Source: Herbidospora daliensis (GTDB lineage: Bacteria > Actinomycetota > Actinomycetes > Streptosporangiales > Streptosporangiaceae). Taken from it: DNA of 64,000 nt. A program made the position numbers and the translations under genes. The notes beneath the pieces are model-generated. The model did no database searches and was not told where the DNA came from. It saw only the letters and a list, made by a program, of their open reading frames with translations. Shown piece after piece: positions 35,155 through 43,168 of the stretch. Position 1 is the stretch's first letter, and each line of letters opens with the position of its first letter. The stretch is from the NCBI RefSeq assembly GCF_001570585.1, contig NZ_BBXF01000005.1, positions 496,001-560,000 on the forward strand, read 5' to 3'.

Positions 35155-35744
35155 CAGCCCGCCTCCTTGGCGTCCACGACCGCGTAGTGGTGCAGGGTGA
35201 CGCCCTGCTGGAACGACCGCTGCTCGATCAGGTCGAGGTCGACCGGCCGGTCGTAGTCGTCGAACAACGACCGGCCGAAGCCGAGGATCGAGGGGTGGGT
35301 GAAGAGCAGCAGCTCGTCGAGCAGCCCCGCGCGGAGCAGCTGGGTCGCCAGCGCCGCGCCGCCCACCCCGATGGCGCCGTCGGTCTCGGCCCGCAGCGCG
35401 GCGAGCCGCTCGATCGCGTCGTCGCCGCCGATGATCCGGGTGTTGTGGCCAGCACCACGCCGGGTGCGGGAGACCAGCACTTTGGGCTTGGACGTCCAGA
35501 TCTCGCCGTATTCGCGCAGGTAGTCGGGCAGGGAGGCGTCGGCGTGCGCGTGCGGCCAGAACTCCTCCATGACCTCGTAGTAGACGCGGCCGTGGACCAG
35601 CAGCGCGAGCTCCCGCGTGCGCTCGTTGGCCTCGCGGTGCAGCTCCTCGTGGATGCGCAGCCACTCCCCGGCGCCGTTGTCGCCGGGAACCTGCTCGATC
35701 CGCAGGTCGAGGGAGACCTGCATCGCGTAGACGAAACGCCCCAT
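35154..35744 (-). CDS. Dihydrofolate reductase-family (RibD C-terminal-like) protein
   Basis: A 196-residue DHFR/RibD_C-like reductase. MGRFVYAMQVSLDLRIE, the LLVHGRVYYEVMEEFWP and the NADPH-binding IGVGGAALATQLLRAGLLDELLLFTHPSILGFGRSLF match the family of actinobacterial 'dihydrofolate reductase family' proteins. The start at 35744 follows GGAGGAACC. These proteins are NADPH reductases of largely unknown substrate. First gene of an operon with the MBL hydrolase; divergent from an HxlR regulator. Confidence 0.9.
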   Translation of the reverse strand: MGRFVYAMQVSLDLRIEQVPGDNGAGEWLRIHEELHREANERTRELALLVHGRVYYEVMEEFWPHAHADASLPDYLREYGEIWTSKPKVLVSRTRRGAGHNTRIIGGDDAIERLAALRAETDGAIGVGGAALATQLLRAGLLDELLLFTHPSILGFGRSLFDDYDRPVDLDLIEQRSFQQGVTLHHYAVVDAKEAG

Positions 35745-35820
35745 CGGTTCCTCCTCTCCGAAAGTGCTTGTATTCTGCAACTACTATCGGGACGGCGAAA
35801 CGCCTGTCAAGGAGGGAAAC

Positions 35821-36306
35821 GTGGACCCACGGTCGGGGTGCCCGATCAACGCCGCCGTCGAGGTGCTCGGCGACCGGTGGTCGCTGCTGGTGCTGCGCGA
35901 CGTCATGTTCGGCGACCGCCGCCACTTCCGCGCGCTGCTCCTCGGCTCGTCCGAGGGCATCGCCTCGAACATCCTCAGCGACCGCCTCGTCCGCCTCGTC
36001 GAGGCCGGCCTCCTCACCCGCGGCACGGCGGCCCGGGGCCAGCGCGCCCGCTACAGCCTGACCGAAGCGGGCATCCGGACGCTGCCGATCATCTGCGCCC
36101 TGGGCGACTGGGGCCTCGACTGGCGACCGGGCGACGACACGCTCCGGGACCGCCAGCGGCTCATCCGGGAGGGCGGCCCGGCGTTCGTCGAGGAGCTGAT
36201 GGACGAACTCCGCGTCCGCCACCTCGACGCCCCGCCGAAACCCCACGACGGTCCAGGCGCGTTCGACCGCCTGGAGGCCGTCACCGAGGGCGCCGCCCCC
36301 GGATGA
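35821..36306 (+). CDS. HxlR-family regulator
   Basis: A 161-residue HxlR regulator: SGCPINAAVEVLGDRWSLLVLRDVMFGDRRHFRALLLGSSEGIASNILSDRLVRLVEAGLLTRG, then RARYSLTEAGIRTLPII. The conserved cysteine (GCPI) near the N-terminus is retained. GTG start at 35821 after AAGGAGGGAAAC. It is divergent from the DHFR-like/MBL operon. The spacer contains GTATTCTGCAACTAC (about 35771-35785), a GTA/TAC-ended candidate site for HxlR dimers. Its 3' end overlaps the convergent secreted-protein gene by 26 bases. Confidence 0.9.
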   Translation: MDPRSGCPINAAVEVLGDRWSLLVLRDVMFGDRRHFRALLLGSSEGIASNILSDRLVRLVEAGLLTRGTAARGQRARYSLTEAGIRTLPIICALGDWGLDWRPGDDTLRDRQRLIREGGPAFVEELMDELRVRHLDAPPKPHDGPGAFDRLEAVTEGAAPG

Positions 36307-37261
36307 CCTCCATGACGTCGTCGAACTCCGGCAACCCGGCGGCCGGAGCCGGCAGCGCCGCCACCGTCGTGGAGTGGGGCGGCTTGACGGGAAGGCCCGA
36401 CCGCCAGCCGACGAAGTCGGTGATCGTGCTGCCCTCGGCGCGCTCCTTCAGCGAGTAGTAGCCCTGGTAGGCGGTGTCCCACATGATGTTGAACCGCACC
36501 GGCACCCCGGCCCGGTCGGTCAGCAGGTCCCACCACACCAGCGCCGGGCCGTAGGACTCGTCGGGCTTGGCCTGGGCGAGCGCCCGGAAGGTCGGCGAGA
36601 CCGCGTAGAGGTCGGCGAAGGTGAGCTTGCCCCGCCACGAATAGAGGTTCGTCTGTGAGCGGCCCAGCGGGTCGATGAACACCGGGCCGGAGATGTACTT
36701 CTTCTCGTAGGTGTCGGAGAGCAGCCGCTGCAGCGTCGTCGGCTCGAAGATGTTCACGATCTGGTCGGAGAACGCACCGCCGCTCACCGCCTTGCCTCGG
36801 TAGGCCCACGGCCGCCCCTTGGGCAGGCCCGGGGAGTAGAGCCTCCCGGCCGAATAGTGGCGCCCGTTCGCCGCGACCGACCGGTGCAGCGAGGTCTGCG
36901 CCAGCAGGCTCTTCGCCTGGAGGTCGCCGCCGGCCGCGTCCTCCTTGGCGATGGCGAGCGTGCCGTCGCGCTTGAACATGACCTTGCGGGTCAGGTGGGA
37001 GCCGACCACCCCGGCCGGGCCCAGCTGAAGCCAGCCCTTGCGCTCGAAGTGGTAGTCGAACAGGTGCATCATGCTGTTGATCTTGCGGCCCCGGCCGCCC
37101 AGCATGACCGTGCCCCATTCGACGACCTTCGCCGTCCGCTTCTGCGCCAGCAGCCGCTTCACGGCCACGACGGGATTGGGGGCGGCGGCCTGGGCGGGTA
37201 AGGGTACGACCACGACGGAGGCAAGGACGGCGACGCCGATCCCCGCGATCTTTGATTTCAC
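36281..37261 (-). CDS. Secreted protein, paralogous family member 2
   Basis: A 326-residue secreted protein of unknown function. GTG start at 37261 (VKSKIAGIGVAVL), with the signal ending LPAQAAAPNP. The mature part has NPVVAVKRLLAQKRTAKVVEWGTV, LPKGRPWAYRG, QIVNIFEPTTLQRLLSD, FADLYAVSPTFRALA, the family phrases shared with the proteins at 21.0-21.7 and 40.0-40.8 kb. It is longer than the other two, with an extra C-terminal region rich in aromatic residues. No lipobox. Confidence 0.85.
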   Translation of the reverse strand: MKSKIAGIGVAVLASVVVVPLPAQAAAPNPVVAVKRLLAQKRTAKVVEWGTVMLGGRGRKINSMMHLFDYHFERKGWLQLGPAGVVGSHLTRKVMFKRDGTLAIAKEDAAGGDLQAKSLLAQTSLHRSVAANGRHYSAGRLYSPGLPKGRPWAYRGKAVSGGAFSDQIVNIFEPTTLQRLLSDTYEKKYISGPVFIDPLGRSQTNLYSWRGKLTFADLYAVSPTFRALAQAKPDESYGPALVWWDLLTDRAGVPVRFNIMWDTAYQGYYSLKERAEGSTITDFVGWRSGLPVKPPHSTTVAALPAPAAGLPEFDDVMEVIRGRRPR

Positions 37262-37437
37262 GGGTCCGCATCTTCCCACAGAGCGCTGGCCCGCCGGCGC
37301 GTACGGACGGTCCTGCACTCCTGACGTGGGCGTGGATGTCGCCGCCGGCGAAACCGTCTCAGCGGGAGCCCGCCTGTCCGGAATGTCAGGGGATTTCCCC
37401 GAGGCGGCCGGGCAGGGCTCACGGTCATCGTGCTGGT

Positions 37438-39030
37438 ATGCAGCTGGTCGCACTGGCCCTGACGATCTCCGGATTCCTCAGCCCGGGACCGTCGGCTCAT
37501 CTGGAGGTGACCCCGCCACGAGGACAGGCGGGCGACGTCATCACACTCACCATGCACGATGCCGGCGAGTACTGCGGCGATCCCGGCCGGGCGATGCTCG
37601 GGGAAACGGAGCTACCCGGGGAGTGGCGGCACGAGTATCGGGCCGCTGACGAGACCCACGTCGTGATCACCACCTTCGAGGTGCCCGCGAACGTTCCCAG
37701 CGGGGATCTATCGGTGTCCGTCCGGCACGATCCGACGAATGAGCTGTGTCCGCAGGTTGAGGCGGTCGTCTTCAACGTCACGGATCCCCCGGACAGCCCG
37801 GATCCACCAGACAGCCCGGATCCACCGGACGGCCCGGATCCACCAGAGGGCCCGGATCCACCAGACGGCTCCGTTCCGCCGGGCCAGGTGGATCCGGAGC
37901 CGGTGACCACGACGCCCGCGCCACCCGCGGGCACCGTGACGATCACCCAGAGTCCGCCGGTTTCCGAACCCGCCGACGATCAGGTGTCGACCGGCCAGCC
38001 CATGACCGAGCGCCCGGCCCTCTCCCCCAGCCCGTCGCCCGGCCCTGAGATCTCCTCGCCCCCTCCCCCGCAAACGGTCACCTCACCGCTGCCGAGGGCT
38101 CCGTTGCCCGCCGGGCTGCGGCCGGTGGCCGATTACACCTGGGCCGCCTTGGCCCAGGCTGTGGTGCTGGCCGTTCTGCTGGCGCTGGGCATGGTGCTCA
38201 TCGGGTTCCCCGCGGAGTACTTCAACAAGCTGTACGAGACGCACCGTGACCGGCTGCGGTCGAAGCGGTGGAGCCTGCCGCCCCTGCGGTTGCCGCGGCC
38301 GCTGCTCCTGCTCGGGTCGGTGACCGCCGCCGGGGTGCTGTTCACCCTGGCCGGCGACGTCAGGCAGCCTGATCAGCTGTTCGGGTCGGTCGCCGCCTAC
38401 GCGGTCGCCTTCCTCGTCACCACGCTCGCCTACGAGGTGCCGATCGAGTTGCGTCACCGCGAGAAGGGCAACGGCGCGGGCGTGCTCAAGGCGGTGCCGG
38501 GGGCGTTGTTCGTCGCACTGGTCTGCGCGGGGTTGTCATGGTGGCTGGCGTTCTCACCCGCCTACCTGTACGGCGTGTTCGCCGTCTTCCTCGCGTCGGG
38601 GCGCACGGAACTCGACCGCGACGACGCGGGCCGGGCGGTGCTGACCGGCTGTGTGTCCCTGCTCGTCGTCAGCGGCGGAGCGTTCGTGATCTGGTCGTCC
38701 ATCGACGTGGGCACCCCTGCCACGATCGGCCTGTACGTCACGGATCTCGTGGTGGCGACGGTGTGGACCGCCGGAGTCCAGGCGGTGCTGTTCCTGATGA
38801 CGCCGCTCGCCTTCATGGACGGCCCGAAGCTGCTTCGCTGGCGTAAGGCGGCGTACGCCGGGGTGGTCGTCGTGGCGGGCTGCGGGTTCGCGTTCAGCGC
38901 GCTGACCAGGGATCCCCAGCCGTTCAACGGCGCCGAACTGGCCAGAGCCTGCTGGTTGTTCGGGGCCTTCCTGCTGTTCACCGGGCTGTTCTGGGCGGTC
39001 TGCGCCGTCCTGGCCCGTCGTGCACGGTGA
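37438..39030 (+). CDS. Membrane protein with Ig-like ectodomain and proline-rich stalk
   Basis: A 530-residue protein, not recognised by name. Signal-like start (MQLVALALTISGFLSPGPSAH), a beta-rich extracytoplasmic domain (about 21-115; VTPPRGQAGDVITLTM...GDLSVSVRHD, IPT/Ig-like), a Pro-rich stalk including five 6-residue DPPDSP-type repeats (about 116-220), then about eight membrane helices. After the first helix comes FPAEYFNKLYETHRDRLRSK, which recalls the F-x-x-x-F/Y-N-x-x-x-E-x-x-x-x cytoplasmic phrase of several streptomycete membrane proteins. It may couple a cell-surface sensor to a membrane module. No operon partner. Confidence 0.75.
   Translation: MQLVALALTISGFLSPGPSAHLEVTPPRGQAGDVITLTMHDAGEYCGDPGRAMLGETELPGEWRHEYRAADETHVVITTFEVPANVPSGDLSVSVRHDPTNELCPQVEAVVFNVTDPPDSPDPPDSPDPPDGPDPPEGPDPPDGSVPPGQVDPEPVTTTPAPPAGTVTITQSPPVSEPADDQVSTGQPMTERPALSPSPSPGPEISSPPPPQTVTSPLPRAPLPAGLRPVADYTWAALAQAVVLAVLLALGMVLIGFPAEYFNKLYETHRDRLRSKRWSLPPLRLPRPLLLLGSVTAAGVLFTLAGDVRQPDQLFGSVAAYAVAFLVTTLAYEVPIELRHREKGNGAGVLKAVPGALFVALVCAGLSWWLAFSPAYLYGVFAVFLASGRTELDRDDAGRAVLTGCVSLLVVSGGAFVIWSSIDVGTPATIGLYVTDLVVATVWTAGVQAVLFLMTPLAFMDGPKLLRWRKAAYAGVVVVAGCGFAFSALTRDPQPFNGAELARACWLFGAFLLFTGLFWAVCAVLARRAR
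37783..37872 (+). repeat. 18-bp tandem repeat encoding DPPDSP/DPPDGP stalk
   Basis: Five copies of an 18-base unit (GATCCACCAGACAGCCCG and variants) encode a hydrophilic Pro-Asp stalk. The unit stays in frame on change of copy number. Confidence 0.9.
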
Positions 39031-39041
39031 GACGCGTGTCG

Positions 39042-39076
39042 GTCGGGGCCACGCACTGGCAGGTGCGCGGCCCGAC
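39042..39076. terminator. Bidirectional hairpin between convergent genes
   Basis: GTCGGGGCCACGCAC (39042-39056) and GTGCGCGGCCCGAC (39063-39076) pair with one bulge and one mismatch around a six-base loop. The hairpin lies in the 60-base gap between the stops of the membrane-protein gene and the small secreted-protein gene. Confidence 0.6.
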
Positions 39077-39090
39077 TGTGGCGCCCGGGG

Positions 39091-39294
39091 CTACGCGTAG
39101 AGGAACCAGTAGCCGTGTTCCGGGACGCACTGGTAGGACGTCCACCAGCCCTCGGTGATGCCGAGGTTGCCGACCCGGTTGCAGTCCCAGTTGTAGTAGT
39201 AGACGTTGCGGAGTGTGGCCGCCTGCGCGGGCGCGGCGCCCACGGACAGCACGAAGCCGAATGCGAGCAGTGCGGAGACCATCAGTTTGCGCAT
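39091..39294 (-). CDS. Small secreted aromatic-rich protein
   Basis: A 67-residue precursor with a clear Sec signal (MRKLMVSALLAFGFVLSVGAAPAQA) and a mature peptide of about 42 residues. The mature peptide is rich in Tyr/Trp with two cysteines (NVYYYNWDCNRVGNLG and TSYQCVPEHGYW), suggesting one disulphide. Such small secreted proteins of unknown role are frequent in Streptosporangiales. Function unknown. Well-defined start, stop and composition support a real gene. Confidence 0.8.
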   Translation of the reverse strand: MRKLMVSALLAFGFVLSVGAAPAQAATLRNVYYYNWDCNRVGNLGITEGWWTSYQCVPEHGYWFLYA

Positions 39295-39406
39295 GGCGCG
39301 AGAGTCGCATCCCGGCGTCGGCTCGACCAGCGTGCCGATCTCCTTTGTACGGTGACCTGGACCGGTCCCCCGTCGTGGCTGAAAGGTTCACCGCTAGCCT
39401 GAAGGC

Positions 39407-39988
39407 ATGATGCGAGCAGCGGGCGCCCTGGTCGGCCTGACGCTGCTCGTGGCCGCGACGGGCTGCGGCGACGACCCGCCCGTCGCCCGGCCGGCCGTCA
39501 CCCCGGCCCCGACCGTCGAGGCGCTGCCCGTCGAGGCGCTGCCCGAACGGCCCTCGGAGGAGTTGGCGCTGCCCGACGGGCGCCGGGTCGCGATGCGCTA
39601 CGAGAGCGGCCGGGGGCTGTTCGAGCAGCACTTCGATCCGAAGACGGGCGCGTGGTCGCGATCACGTCTCGTCTACAAGACCAAAACCGATCCCTGTCAG
39701 AGCATCAAGCTCCAGGAGAAGAGCGGCACGGTCACGGCGATCGCGAACTTCGGGCGTTACTGCTCCGACGGCGAGCCGCCGACCGAGTCGATCGCCGCGG
39801 TGGCCGTCGAGGACCTCTCCGAGTGGCGGCACCACCTGACCCGGAAGTTCGACGGCTGGGCGCGGGCCGCCGTCTCCGACGGCGGGCGGAAGGTGACCTT
39901 CGTCCGCAACGCCACGCATGTCCGGGCCAGGCTAGTCTGGACCGCGTCGGAGGGGTTCTCCGACACGGTCTTCACGTTCACCTCTTGA
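39407..39988 (+). CDS. Putative lipoprotein
   Basis: A 193-residue predicted lipoprotein. The signal MMRAAGALVGLTLLVAATGC has a lipobox (Ala-Ala-Thr-Gly-Cys region), followed by a Pro/Ala-rich tether and a beta-rich domain (about 55-193). No family recognised. Two cysteines (DPCQS, RYCSDG) could form a disulphide. Its 3' end overlaps the convergent secreted-family gene by 11 bases. Confidence 0.8.
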   Translation: MMRAAGALVGLTLLVAATGCGDDPPVARPAVTPAPTVEALPVEALPERPSEELALPDGRRVAMRYESGRGLFEQHFDPKTGAWSRSRLVYKTKTDPCQSIKLQEKSGTVTAIANFGRYCSDGEPPTESIAAVAVEDLSEWRHHLTRKFDGWARAAVSDGGRKVTFVRNATHVRARLVWTASEGFSDTVFTFTS

Positions 39989-40799
39989 CGTCCTTCTCGT
40001 CGATCACCGCTTCGGCGCGGGGGGCGACGACGGCGACCTTCGTGCCCCAGTTGTAGAGGCGGGTGTCGGAGGTGTAGTCGACGACGGTTCCGCCGCCGAC
40101 GGGCGTGCGCATCTTGACGCTGAGGCGGGTGATCAGGCCGTCCTTGCCGAAGGAGAACGTGTAGGCGATCGTGGAGATCCGGCCGCTCTCGCTTTTGCCG
40201 CCGGGGCCGAACTGCTTGCGGAACACCGGGGAGAGCGCCGCCATCTTCGCGCTCGTGGTGGTGCCCTTCACCACGCCGCCGCGGTTGGAGCTCGCCTTGG
40301 CGATCAGCGTCTTGACCGTGTTCGGCTCGAACACGTCGACGATGACGCCGGCCGGGACCGGCGGGAGGGGGCGCTTGCGCACCCAGTACTTGCCCTCCGG
40401 CAGCCCCTGTCCGGCGCGCGGTCCCTGCACGTAGGTGGCCTTCGGCAGGGAGATCACCCGGCCGGGGGTCTCGGCGGCCTTGCGGACGCCGCGTTCGTCG
40501 TTGTCGGCGTCGTCGAAGAAGCCCTTGTCGTAGCGCGTCTTCTCGTTGAGGTCGGACGCGATCGGGCCCTTCGGGCCGAACTGGATCGAGCCCAGCTCCT
40601 GGGTGACGCTCCCCTTGCCGCCCTTCGGCCGCACCTGCAGCACCGTCTTGAGCTTGACGCCCTTGCCGGTGACGAACTGCGCCGTCAGCGCCCTGATCGG
40701 ATCGACATTCGCCGCCGACGCCGGCTGCGCGGGCGCCACCAGGGCACCCGCCGCCACCAGCGTCACGGCCATCACTCGCTTCACCCGGGGAAGTCTCAC
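39978..40799 (-). CDS. Secreted protein, paralogous family member 3
   Basis: A 273-residue secreted protein. Signal ends AQPASAANVD; the mature part has VDPIRALTAQFVTGKGVKLKTVLQV, LPEGKYWVRKR, VIVDVFEPNTVKTLIAKASS, TTTSAKMAALSPVFRKQFG and a beta-rich C-terminus with DTRLYNWG. These phrases line up with the two other family members in this window. The order of beta-strand and helix motifs recalls LppX/LprG-like carriers, but no lipobox is present. Function unknown. Confidence 0.85.
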   Translation of the reverse strand: MRLPRVKRVMAVTLVAAGALVAPAQPASAANVDPIRALTAQFVTGKGVKLKTVLQVRPKGGKGSVTQELGSIQFGPKGPIASDLNEKTRYDKGFFDDADNDERGVRKAAETPGRVISLPKATYVQGPRAGQGLPEGKYWVRKRPLPPVPAGVIVDVFEPNTVKTLIAKASSNRGGVVKGTTTSAKMAALSPVFRKQFGPGGKSESGRISTIAYTFSFGKDGLITRLSVKMRTPVGGGTVVDYTSDTRLYNWGTKVAVVAPRAEAVIDEKDVKR

Positions 40800-40840
40800 A
40801 AGCCCAGGTCACAGCATGATCACATAGCCGACCTTCGTAT

Positions 40841-40859
40841 TGTTCGATACCATCGAACA
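40841..40859. promoter_or_regulatory. Operator upstream of first XRE-cupin gene
   Basis: TGTTCGAT-ACC-ATCGAACA is a perfect 8-3-8 palindrome ending 28 bases before the GTG at 40888. It probably serves autoregulation by the XRE-cupin protein. The same sequence was not found at the 63-kb regulator. Confidence 0.65.
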
Positions 40860-40887
40860 GTTCCGTCGTGAGTCATGGGGAGTTCAG

Positions 40888-41499
40888 GTGGCCAGGAGTG
40901 AGCGGCGTGCCGACGACGACGGCCAGCAGGTGCTGGTCGGCGCGCGGGTGCGGCAGTTCCGCACCGAGCGGGGGCTGACCCTGCGCGGGCTGTCCGCCCA
41001 GTCGGGGCTGTCGATCGGGTTTCTGTCGCAGGTCGAGCGGGGTGTCTCCTCCATCGGGCTGACCGCGCTCAACAGCCTGGCCAAGGCGCTCGACCGGCCG
41101 GTGCCGGAGTTCTTCAGCGCCGACGATCCGGAGCCCCGGTCGGAGCCGGCCGCGCCGCCGCTGCACTTCACGCTGACCCGCCGCGACGACGGCGCGACGC
41201 AGTACGTCTCGGGCCAGACCACCTACCGCATGCTCTCCGACCGGGGTCCTGACCTGGTGCTGGAGCCGATGCTGGTGCACATCGCGCCGGGCGGGAAGCG
41301 CGAGGAGTCCTACGGCCACCGGGGCGAGGAGTTCGCCTACGTGGTGCACGGCGAGCTGCTCTACGAGGTCGACGGGGTCGAGCACCGGCTGCTGCCGGGA
41401 GACAGCGTGCACCTGCGGTCGAGCGTGCCGCACCGGCTCTACAACGACACCGACGAGGTGACCACGGTGGTGTCCGTGGTCACCCCCCGGCTGTTCTGA
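40888..41499 (+). CDS. XRE-cupin transcriptional regulator (left boundary of cluster)
   Basis: A 203-residue regulator: N-terminal XRE helix-turn-helix (VGARVRQFRTERGLTLRGLSAQSGLSIGFLSQVERGVSSIGLTALNSLAKAL) and a C-terminal cupin_2 (HIAPGGKREESYGHRGEEFAYVVHGELLYEVDGVEHRLLPGDSVHLRSSVPHRLYND). XRE-cupin proteins such as PuuR and DdaR sense metabolites of the pathway they control. GTG 40888 chosen; the frame is open upstream through the palindrome. It is convergent with the 16-gene minus-strand cluster, 11 bases from its last stop. Confidence 0.92.
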   Translation: MARSERRADDDGQQVLVGARVRQFRTERGLTLRGLSAQSGLSIGFLSQVERGVSSIGLTALNSLAKALDRPVPEFFSADDPEPRSEPAAPPLHFTLTRRDDGATQYVSGQTTYRMLSDRGPDLVLEPMLVHIAPGGKREESYGHRGEEFAYVVHGELLYEVDGVEHRLLPGDSVHLRSSVPHRLYNDTDEVTTVVSVVTPRLF

Positions 41500-41510
41500 C
41501 GAGGCCCTGT

Positions 41511-41933
41511 TCACTCCCACGTAACATCGCGGACGAGTTCCGCGTGGTGGTGCACGATGGCCCAGCCCGCGGCCGTGCGGCGCAGCACGTCGGTGACCCG
41601 GGTGTGCTCCGGCGGGCCGCCCGGCGCGACCGCGACGAGCACGTAACGGGCCACGGCGGTGTCGCCCCACACGTCCACCCGCATCTCCCTGGCGCGCAGC
41701 GAGTCGAGCGACGGGCGGGCTCCGGCGGCGTCCCGTTCGGCGCGGTAGGCGTCGAGTTCGGCGCGGGTGCGCAGCGGGCCGGGCAGGTGGCTCTCCCAGG
41801 TGGTCACCTCGGGGTGGAGGTGGCTGTCGAACCGGGGGCGGTCGCCCGCCAGGAAGGCGTCGTACATGTCGTCGATGGCGGCGGCGACGTCGGCCGCCGA
41901 GGTGCCGCGGGTGGTGACGTCGAAGCCGGTCAC
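41511..41933 (-). CDS. SnoaL-like/NTF2-family protein
   Basis: A 140-residue NTF2/SnoaL-like protein (DMYDAFLAGDRPRFDSHLHPEVTTWESHLPGPLRTRAELDAY...VDVWGDTAVARYVLVAV...RVTDVLRRTAAGWAIVHHHAELV). It is the last gene of the long cluster, with a GTG start overlapping the amidohydrolase stop (GTGA). The fold binds small polar ring compounds or catalyses isomerisation, dehydration or aldol steps. It is related in fold to the middle domain of the fusion protein at 55.2-57.5 kb. Role in the pathway unknown. Confidence 0.85.
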   Translation of the reverse strand: MTGFDVTTRGTSAADVAAAIDDMYDAFLAGDRPRFDSHLHPEVTTWESHLPGPLRTRAELDAYRAERDAAGARPSLDSLRAREMRVDVWGDTAVARYVLVAVAPGGPPEHTRVTDVLRRTAAGWAIVHHHAELVRDVTWE

Positions 41934-43168
41934 AGGGCCGACCCGCCGTTCCGGTCGTCGCGCACGATCCGGCCGCCGGACATCACCCAGCGCACGCCGC
42001 GGAACGCCGACGCCGACTCCAGCGGGTCGGCGTCCATGGCGACGAGGTCGGCGTACTTGCCGGTCTCGACGGTGCCGAGGTCGGCCTCGGCGTCGAGCCA
42101 GCGGATCGGGCCGAGGGTGCCGGCGTAGAGGGCGCGGGCGGGGCCGAGGCCGGCGTCCGACATGTGCTCCAGTTCGCGGACCGTGGCGTTGGTGCCCTCG
42201 AAGTCCCAGAACGGGGGCATGTCGCTGCCGAGCAGCACCTCCACGCCCGCCGCCAGGGCCAGGGCGTAGCTCTCCAGGTGGCGGGGGCCCGCGCCGAGCG
42301 AGCGCTGCTGCATCCACTCCGGTACGCCGAGCTCGTCGAAGAACGCCTTGCAGCGGGTGACCAGCAGGGTCGGCACCAGCGCGGTGCCCTGGGCGGCCAT
42401 CGCGGCGACCACCTCGGGGGTGAGCTGGTAGCCGTGCTCGACGCAGTCGAGGCCCAGCTCGACGGCCTCGGCGATGACGGGGGCGGGGCCCGCGTGGGCG
42501 GTGACCTTGCGGCCCCAGGCGTGCGCGGTCTCGATGACGGCGGTCAGCTCGTCGGTGAAGAGCTGGCGGGTGTGGATGTCCTCGTGCTCGCCGGCGATGC
42601 CGCCTGAGATCATCACCTTGATGAGGTCGGCCCCGGCCTTGACCTGGCTGCGCACCCCCTGGCGGAAGCCGTCGGCGCCGTCGCACTCCAGGGTGTCGGT
42701 GCCCTCGTGGCCGTGGCCGCCGGTGGAGACCAGCGCGCGTCCGGCGGTGAAGATGCGCGGGCCGGTCGCGCGGCCGGCGGTGACGGCGCGGCGCAGCGCG
42801 AAGTCGGCGTGGTCCTTCTCGGCGACGCAGCGGACGGTGGTGACCCCGCACATGAGGGTGCGGCGGGCGCCGTCGGCCATGTAGAAGGCCAGGTCGTGGG
42901 GGCTCAGGCCCTTGACCGCGTCGCCGCCCTGGCCGGGCAGCGACAGGGACAGGTGGGTGTGCATGTTGGCCAGGCCGGGCGTCAGGTAGGCGCCGCCCAG
43001 GTCGACGCGGCGGTGGTCTCGCCCGGCCTCGGCCAGGACGTCGCCGGCGGGGCCGACGGCGGCGATGCGGTCGCCGCGCACCCACACCGCCGCGTCGCGC
43101 AGGGGGCCGACGCCGTCGAGCACGCGGGCGTCGACCACCGTGCAGCCGGTCAGCACGGTCGAGTTCAT
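41930..43168 (-). CDS. Amidohydrolase, imidazolonepropionase-like
   Basis: A 412-residue metal-dependent amidohydrolase. NMHTHLSLSL gives the HxH pair; the bridging Lys is in ADLIKVMISGG; further metal ligands are TAHAGP and EHGYQL; the Asp is in LLGSDMPPFWDF; the composite beta-domain closes the C-terminus (GKYADLVAMDADPL). This is the HutI/prolidase-type subgroup that opens cyclic amides or cleaves acyl-amino acids. Overlaps hyuB2 (ATGA). In context it probably opens or trims a cyclic or N-acyl intermediate. Confidence 0.92.
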   Translation of the reverse strand: MNSTVLTGCTVVDARVLDGVGPLRDAAVWVRGDRIAAVGPAGDVLAEAGRDHRRVDLGGAYLTPGLANMHTHLSLSLPGQGGDAVKGLSPHDLAFYMADGARRTLMCGVTTVRCVAEKDHADFALRRAVTAGRATGPRIFTAGRALVSTGGHGHEGTDTLECDGADGFRQGVRSQVKAGADLIKVMISGGIAGEHEDIHTRQLFTDELTAVIETAHAWGRKVTAHAGPAPVIAEAVELGLDCVEHGYQLTPEVVAAMAAQGTALVPTLLVTRCKAFFDELGVPEWMQQRSLGAGPRHLESYALALAAGVEVLLGSDMPPFWDFEGTNATVRELEHMSDAGLGPARALYAGTLGPIRWLDAEADLGTVETGKYADLVAMDADPLESASAFRGVRWVMSGGRIVRDDRNGGSAL

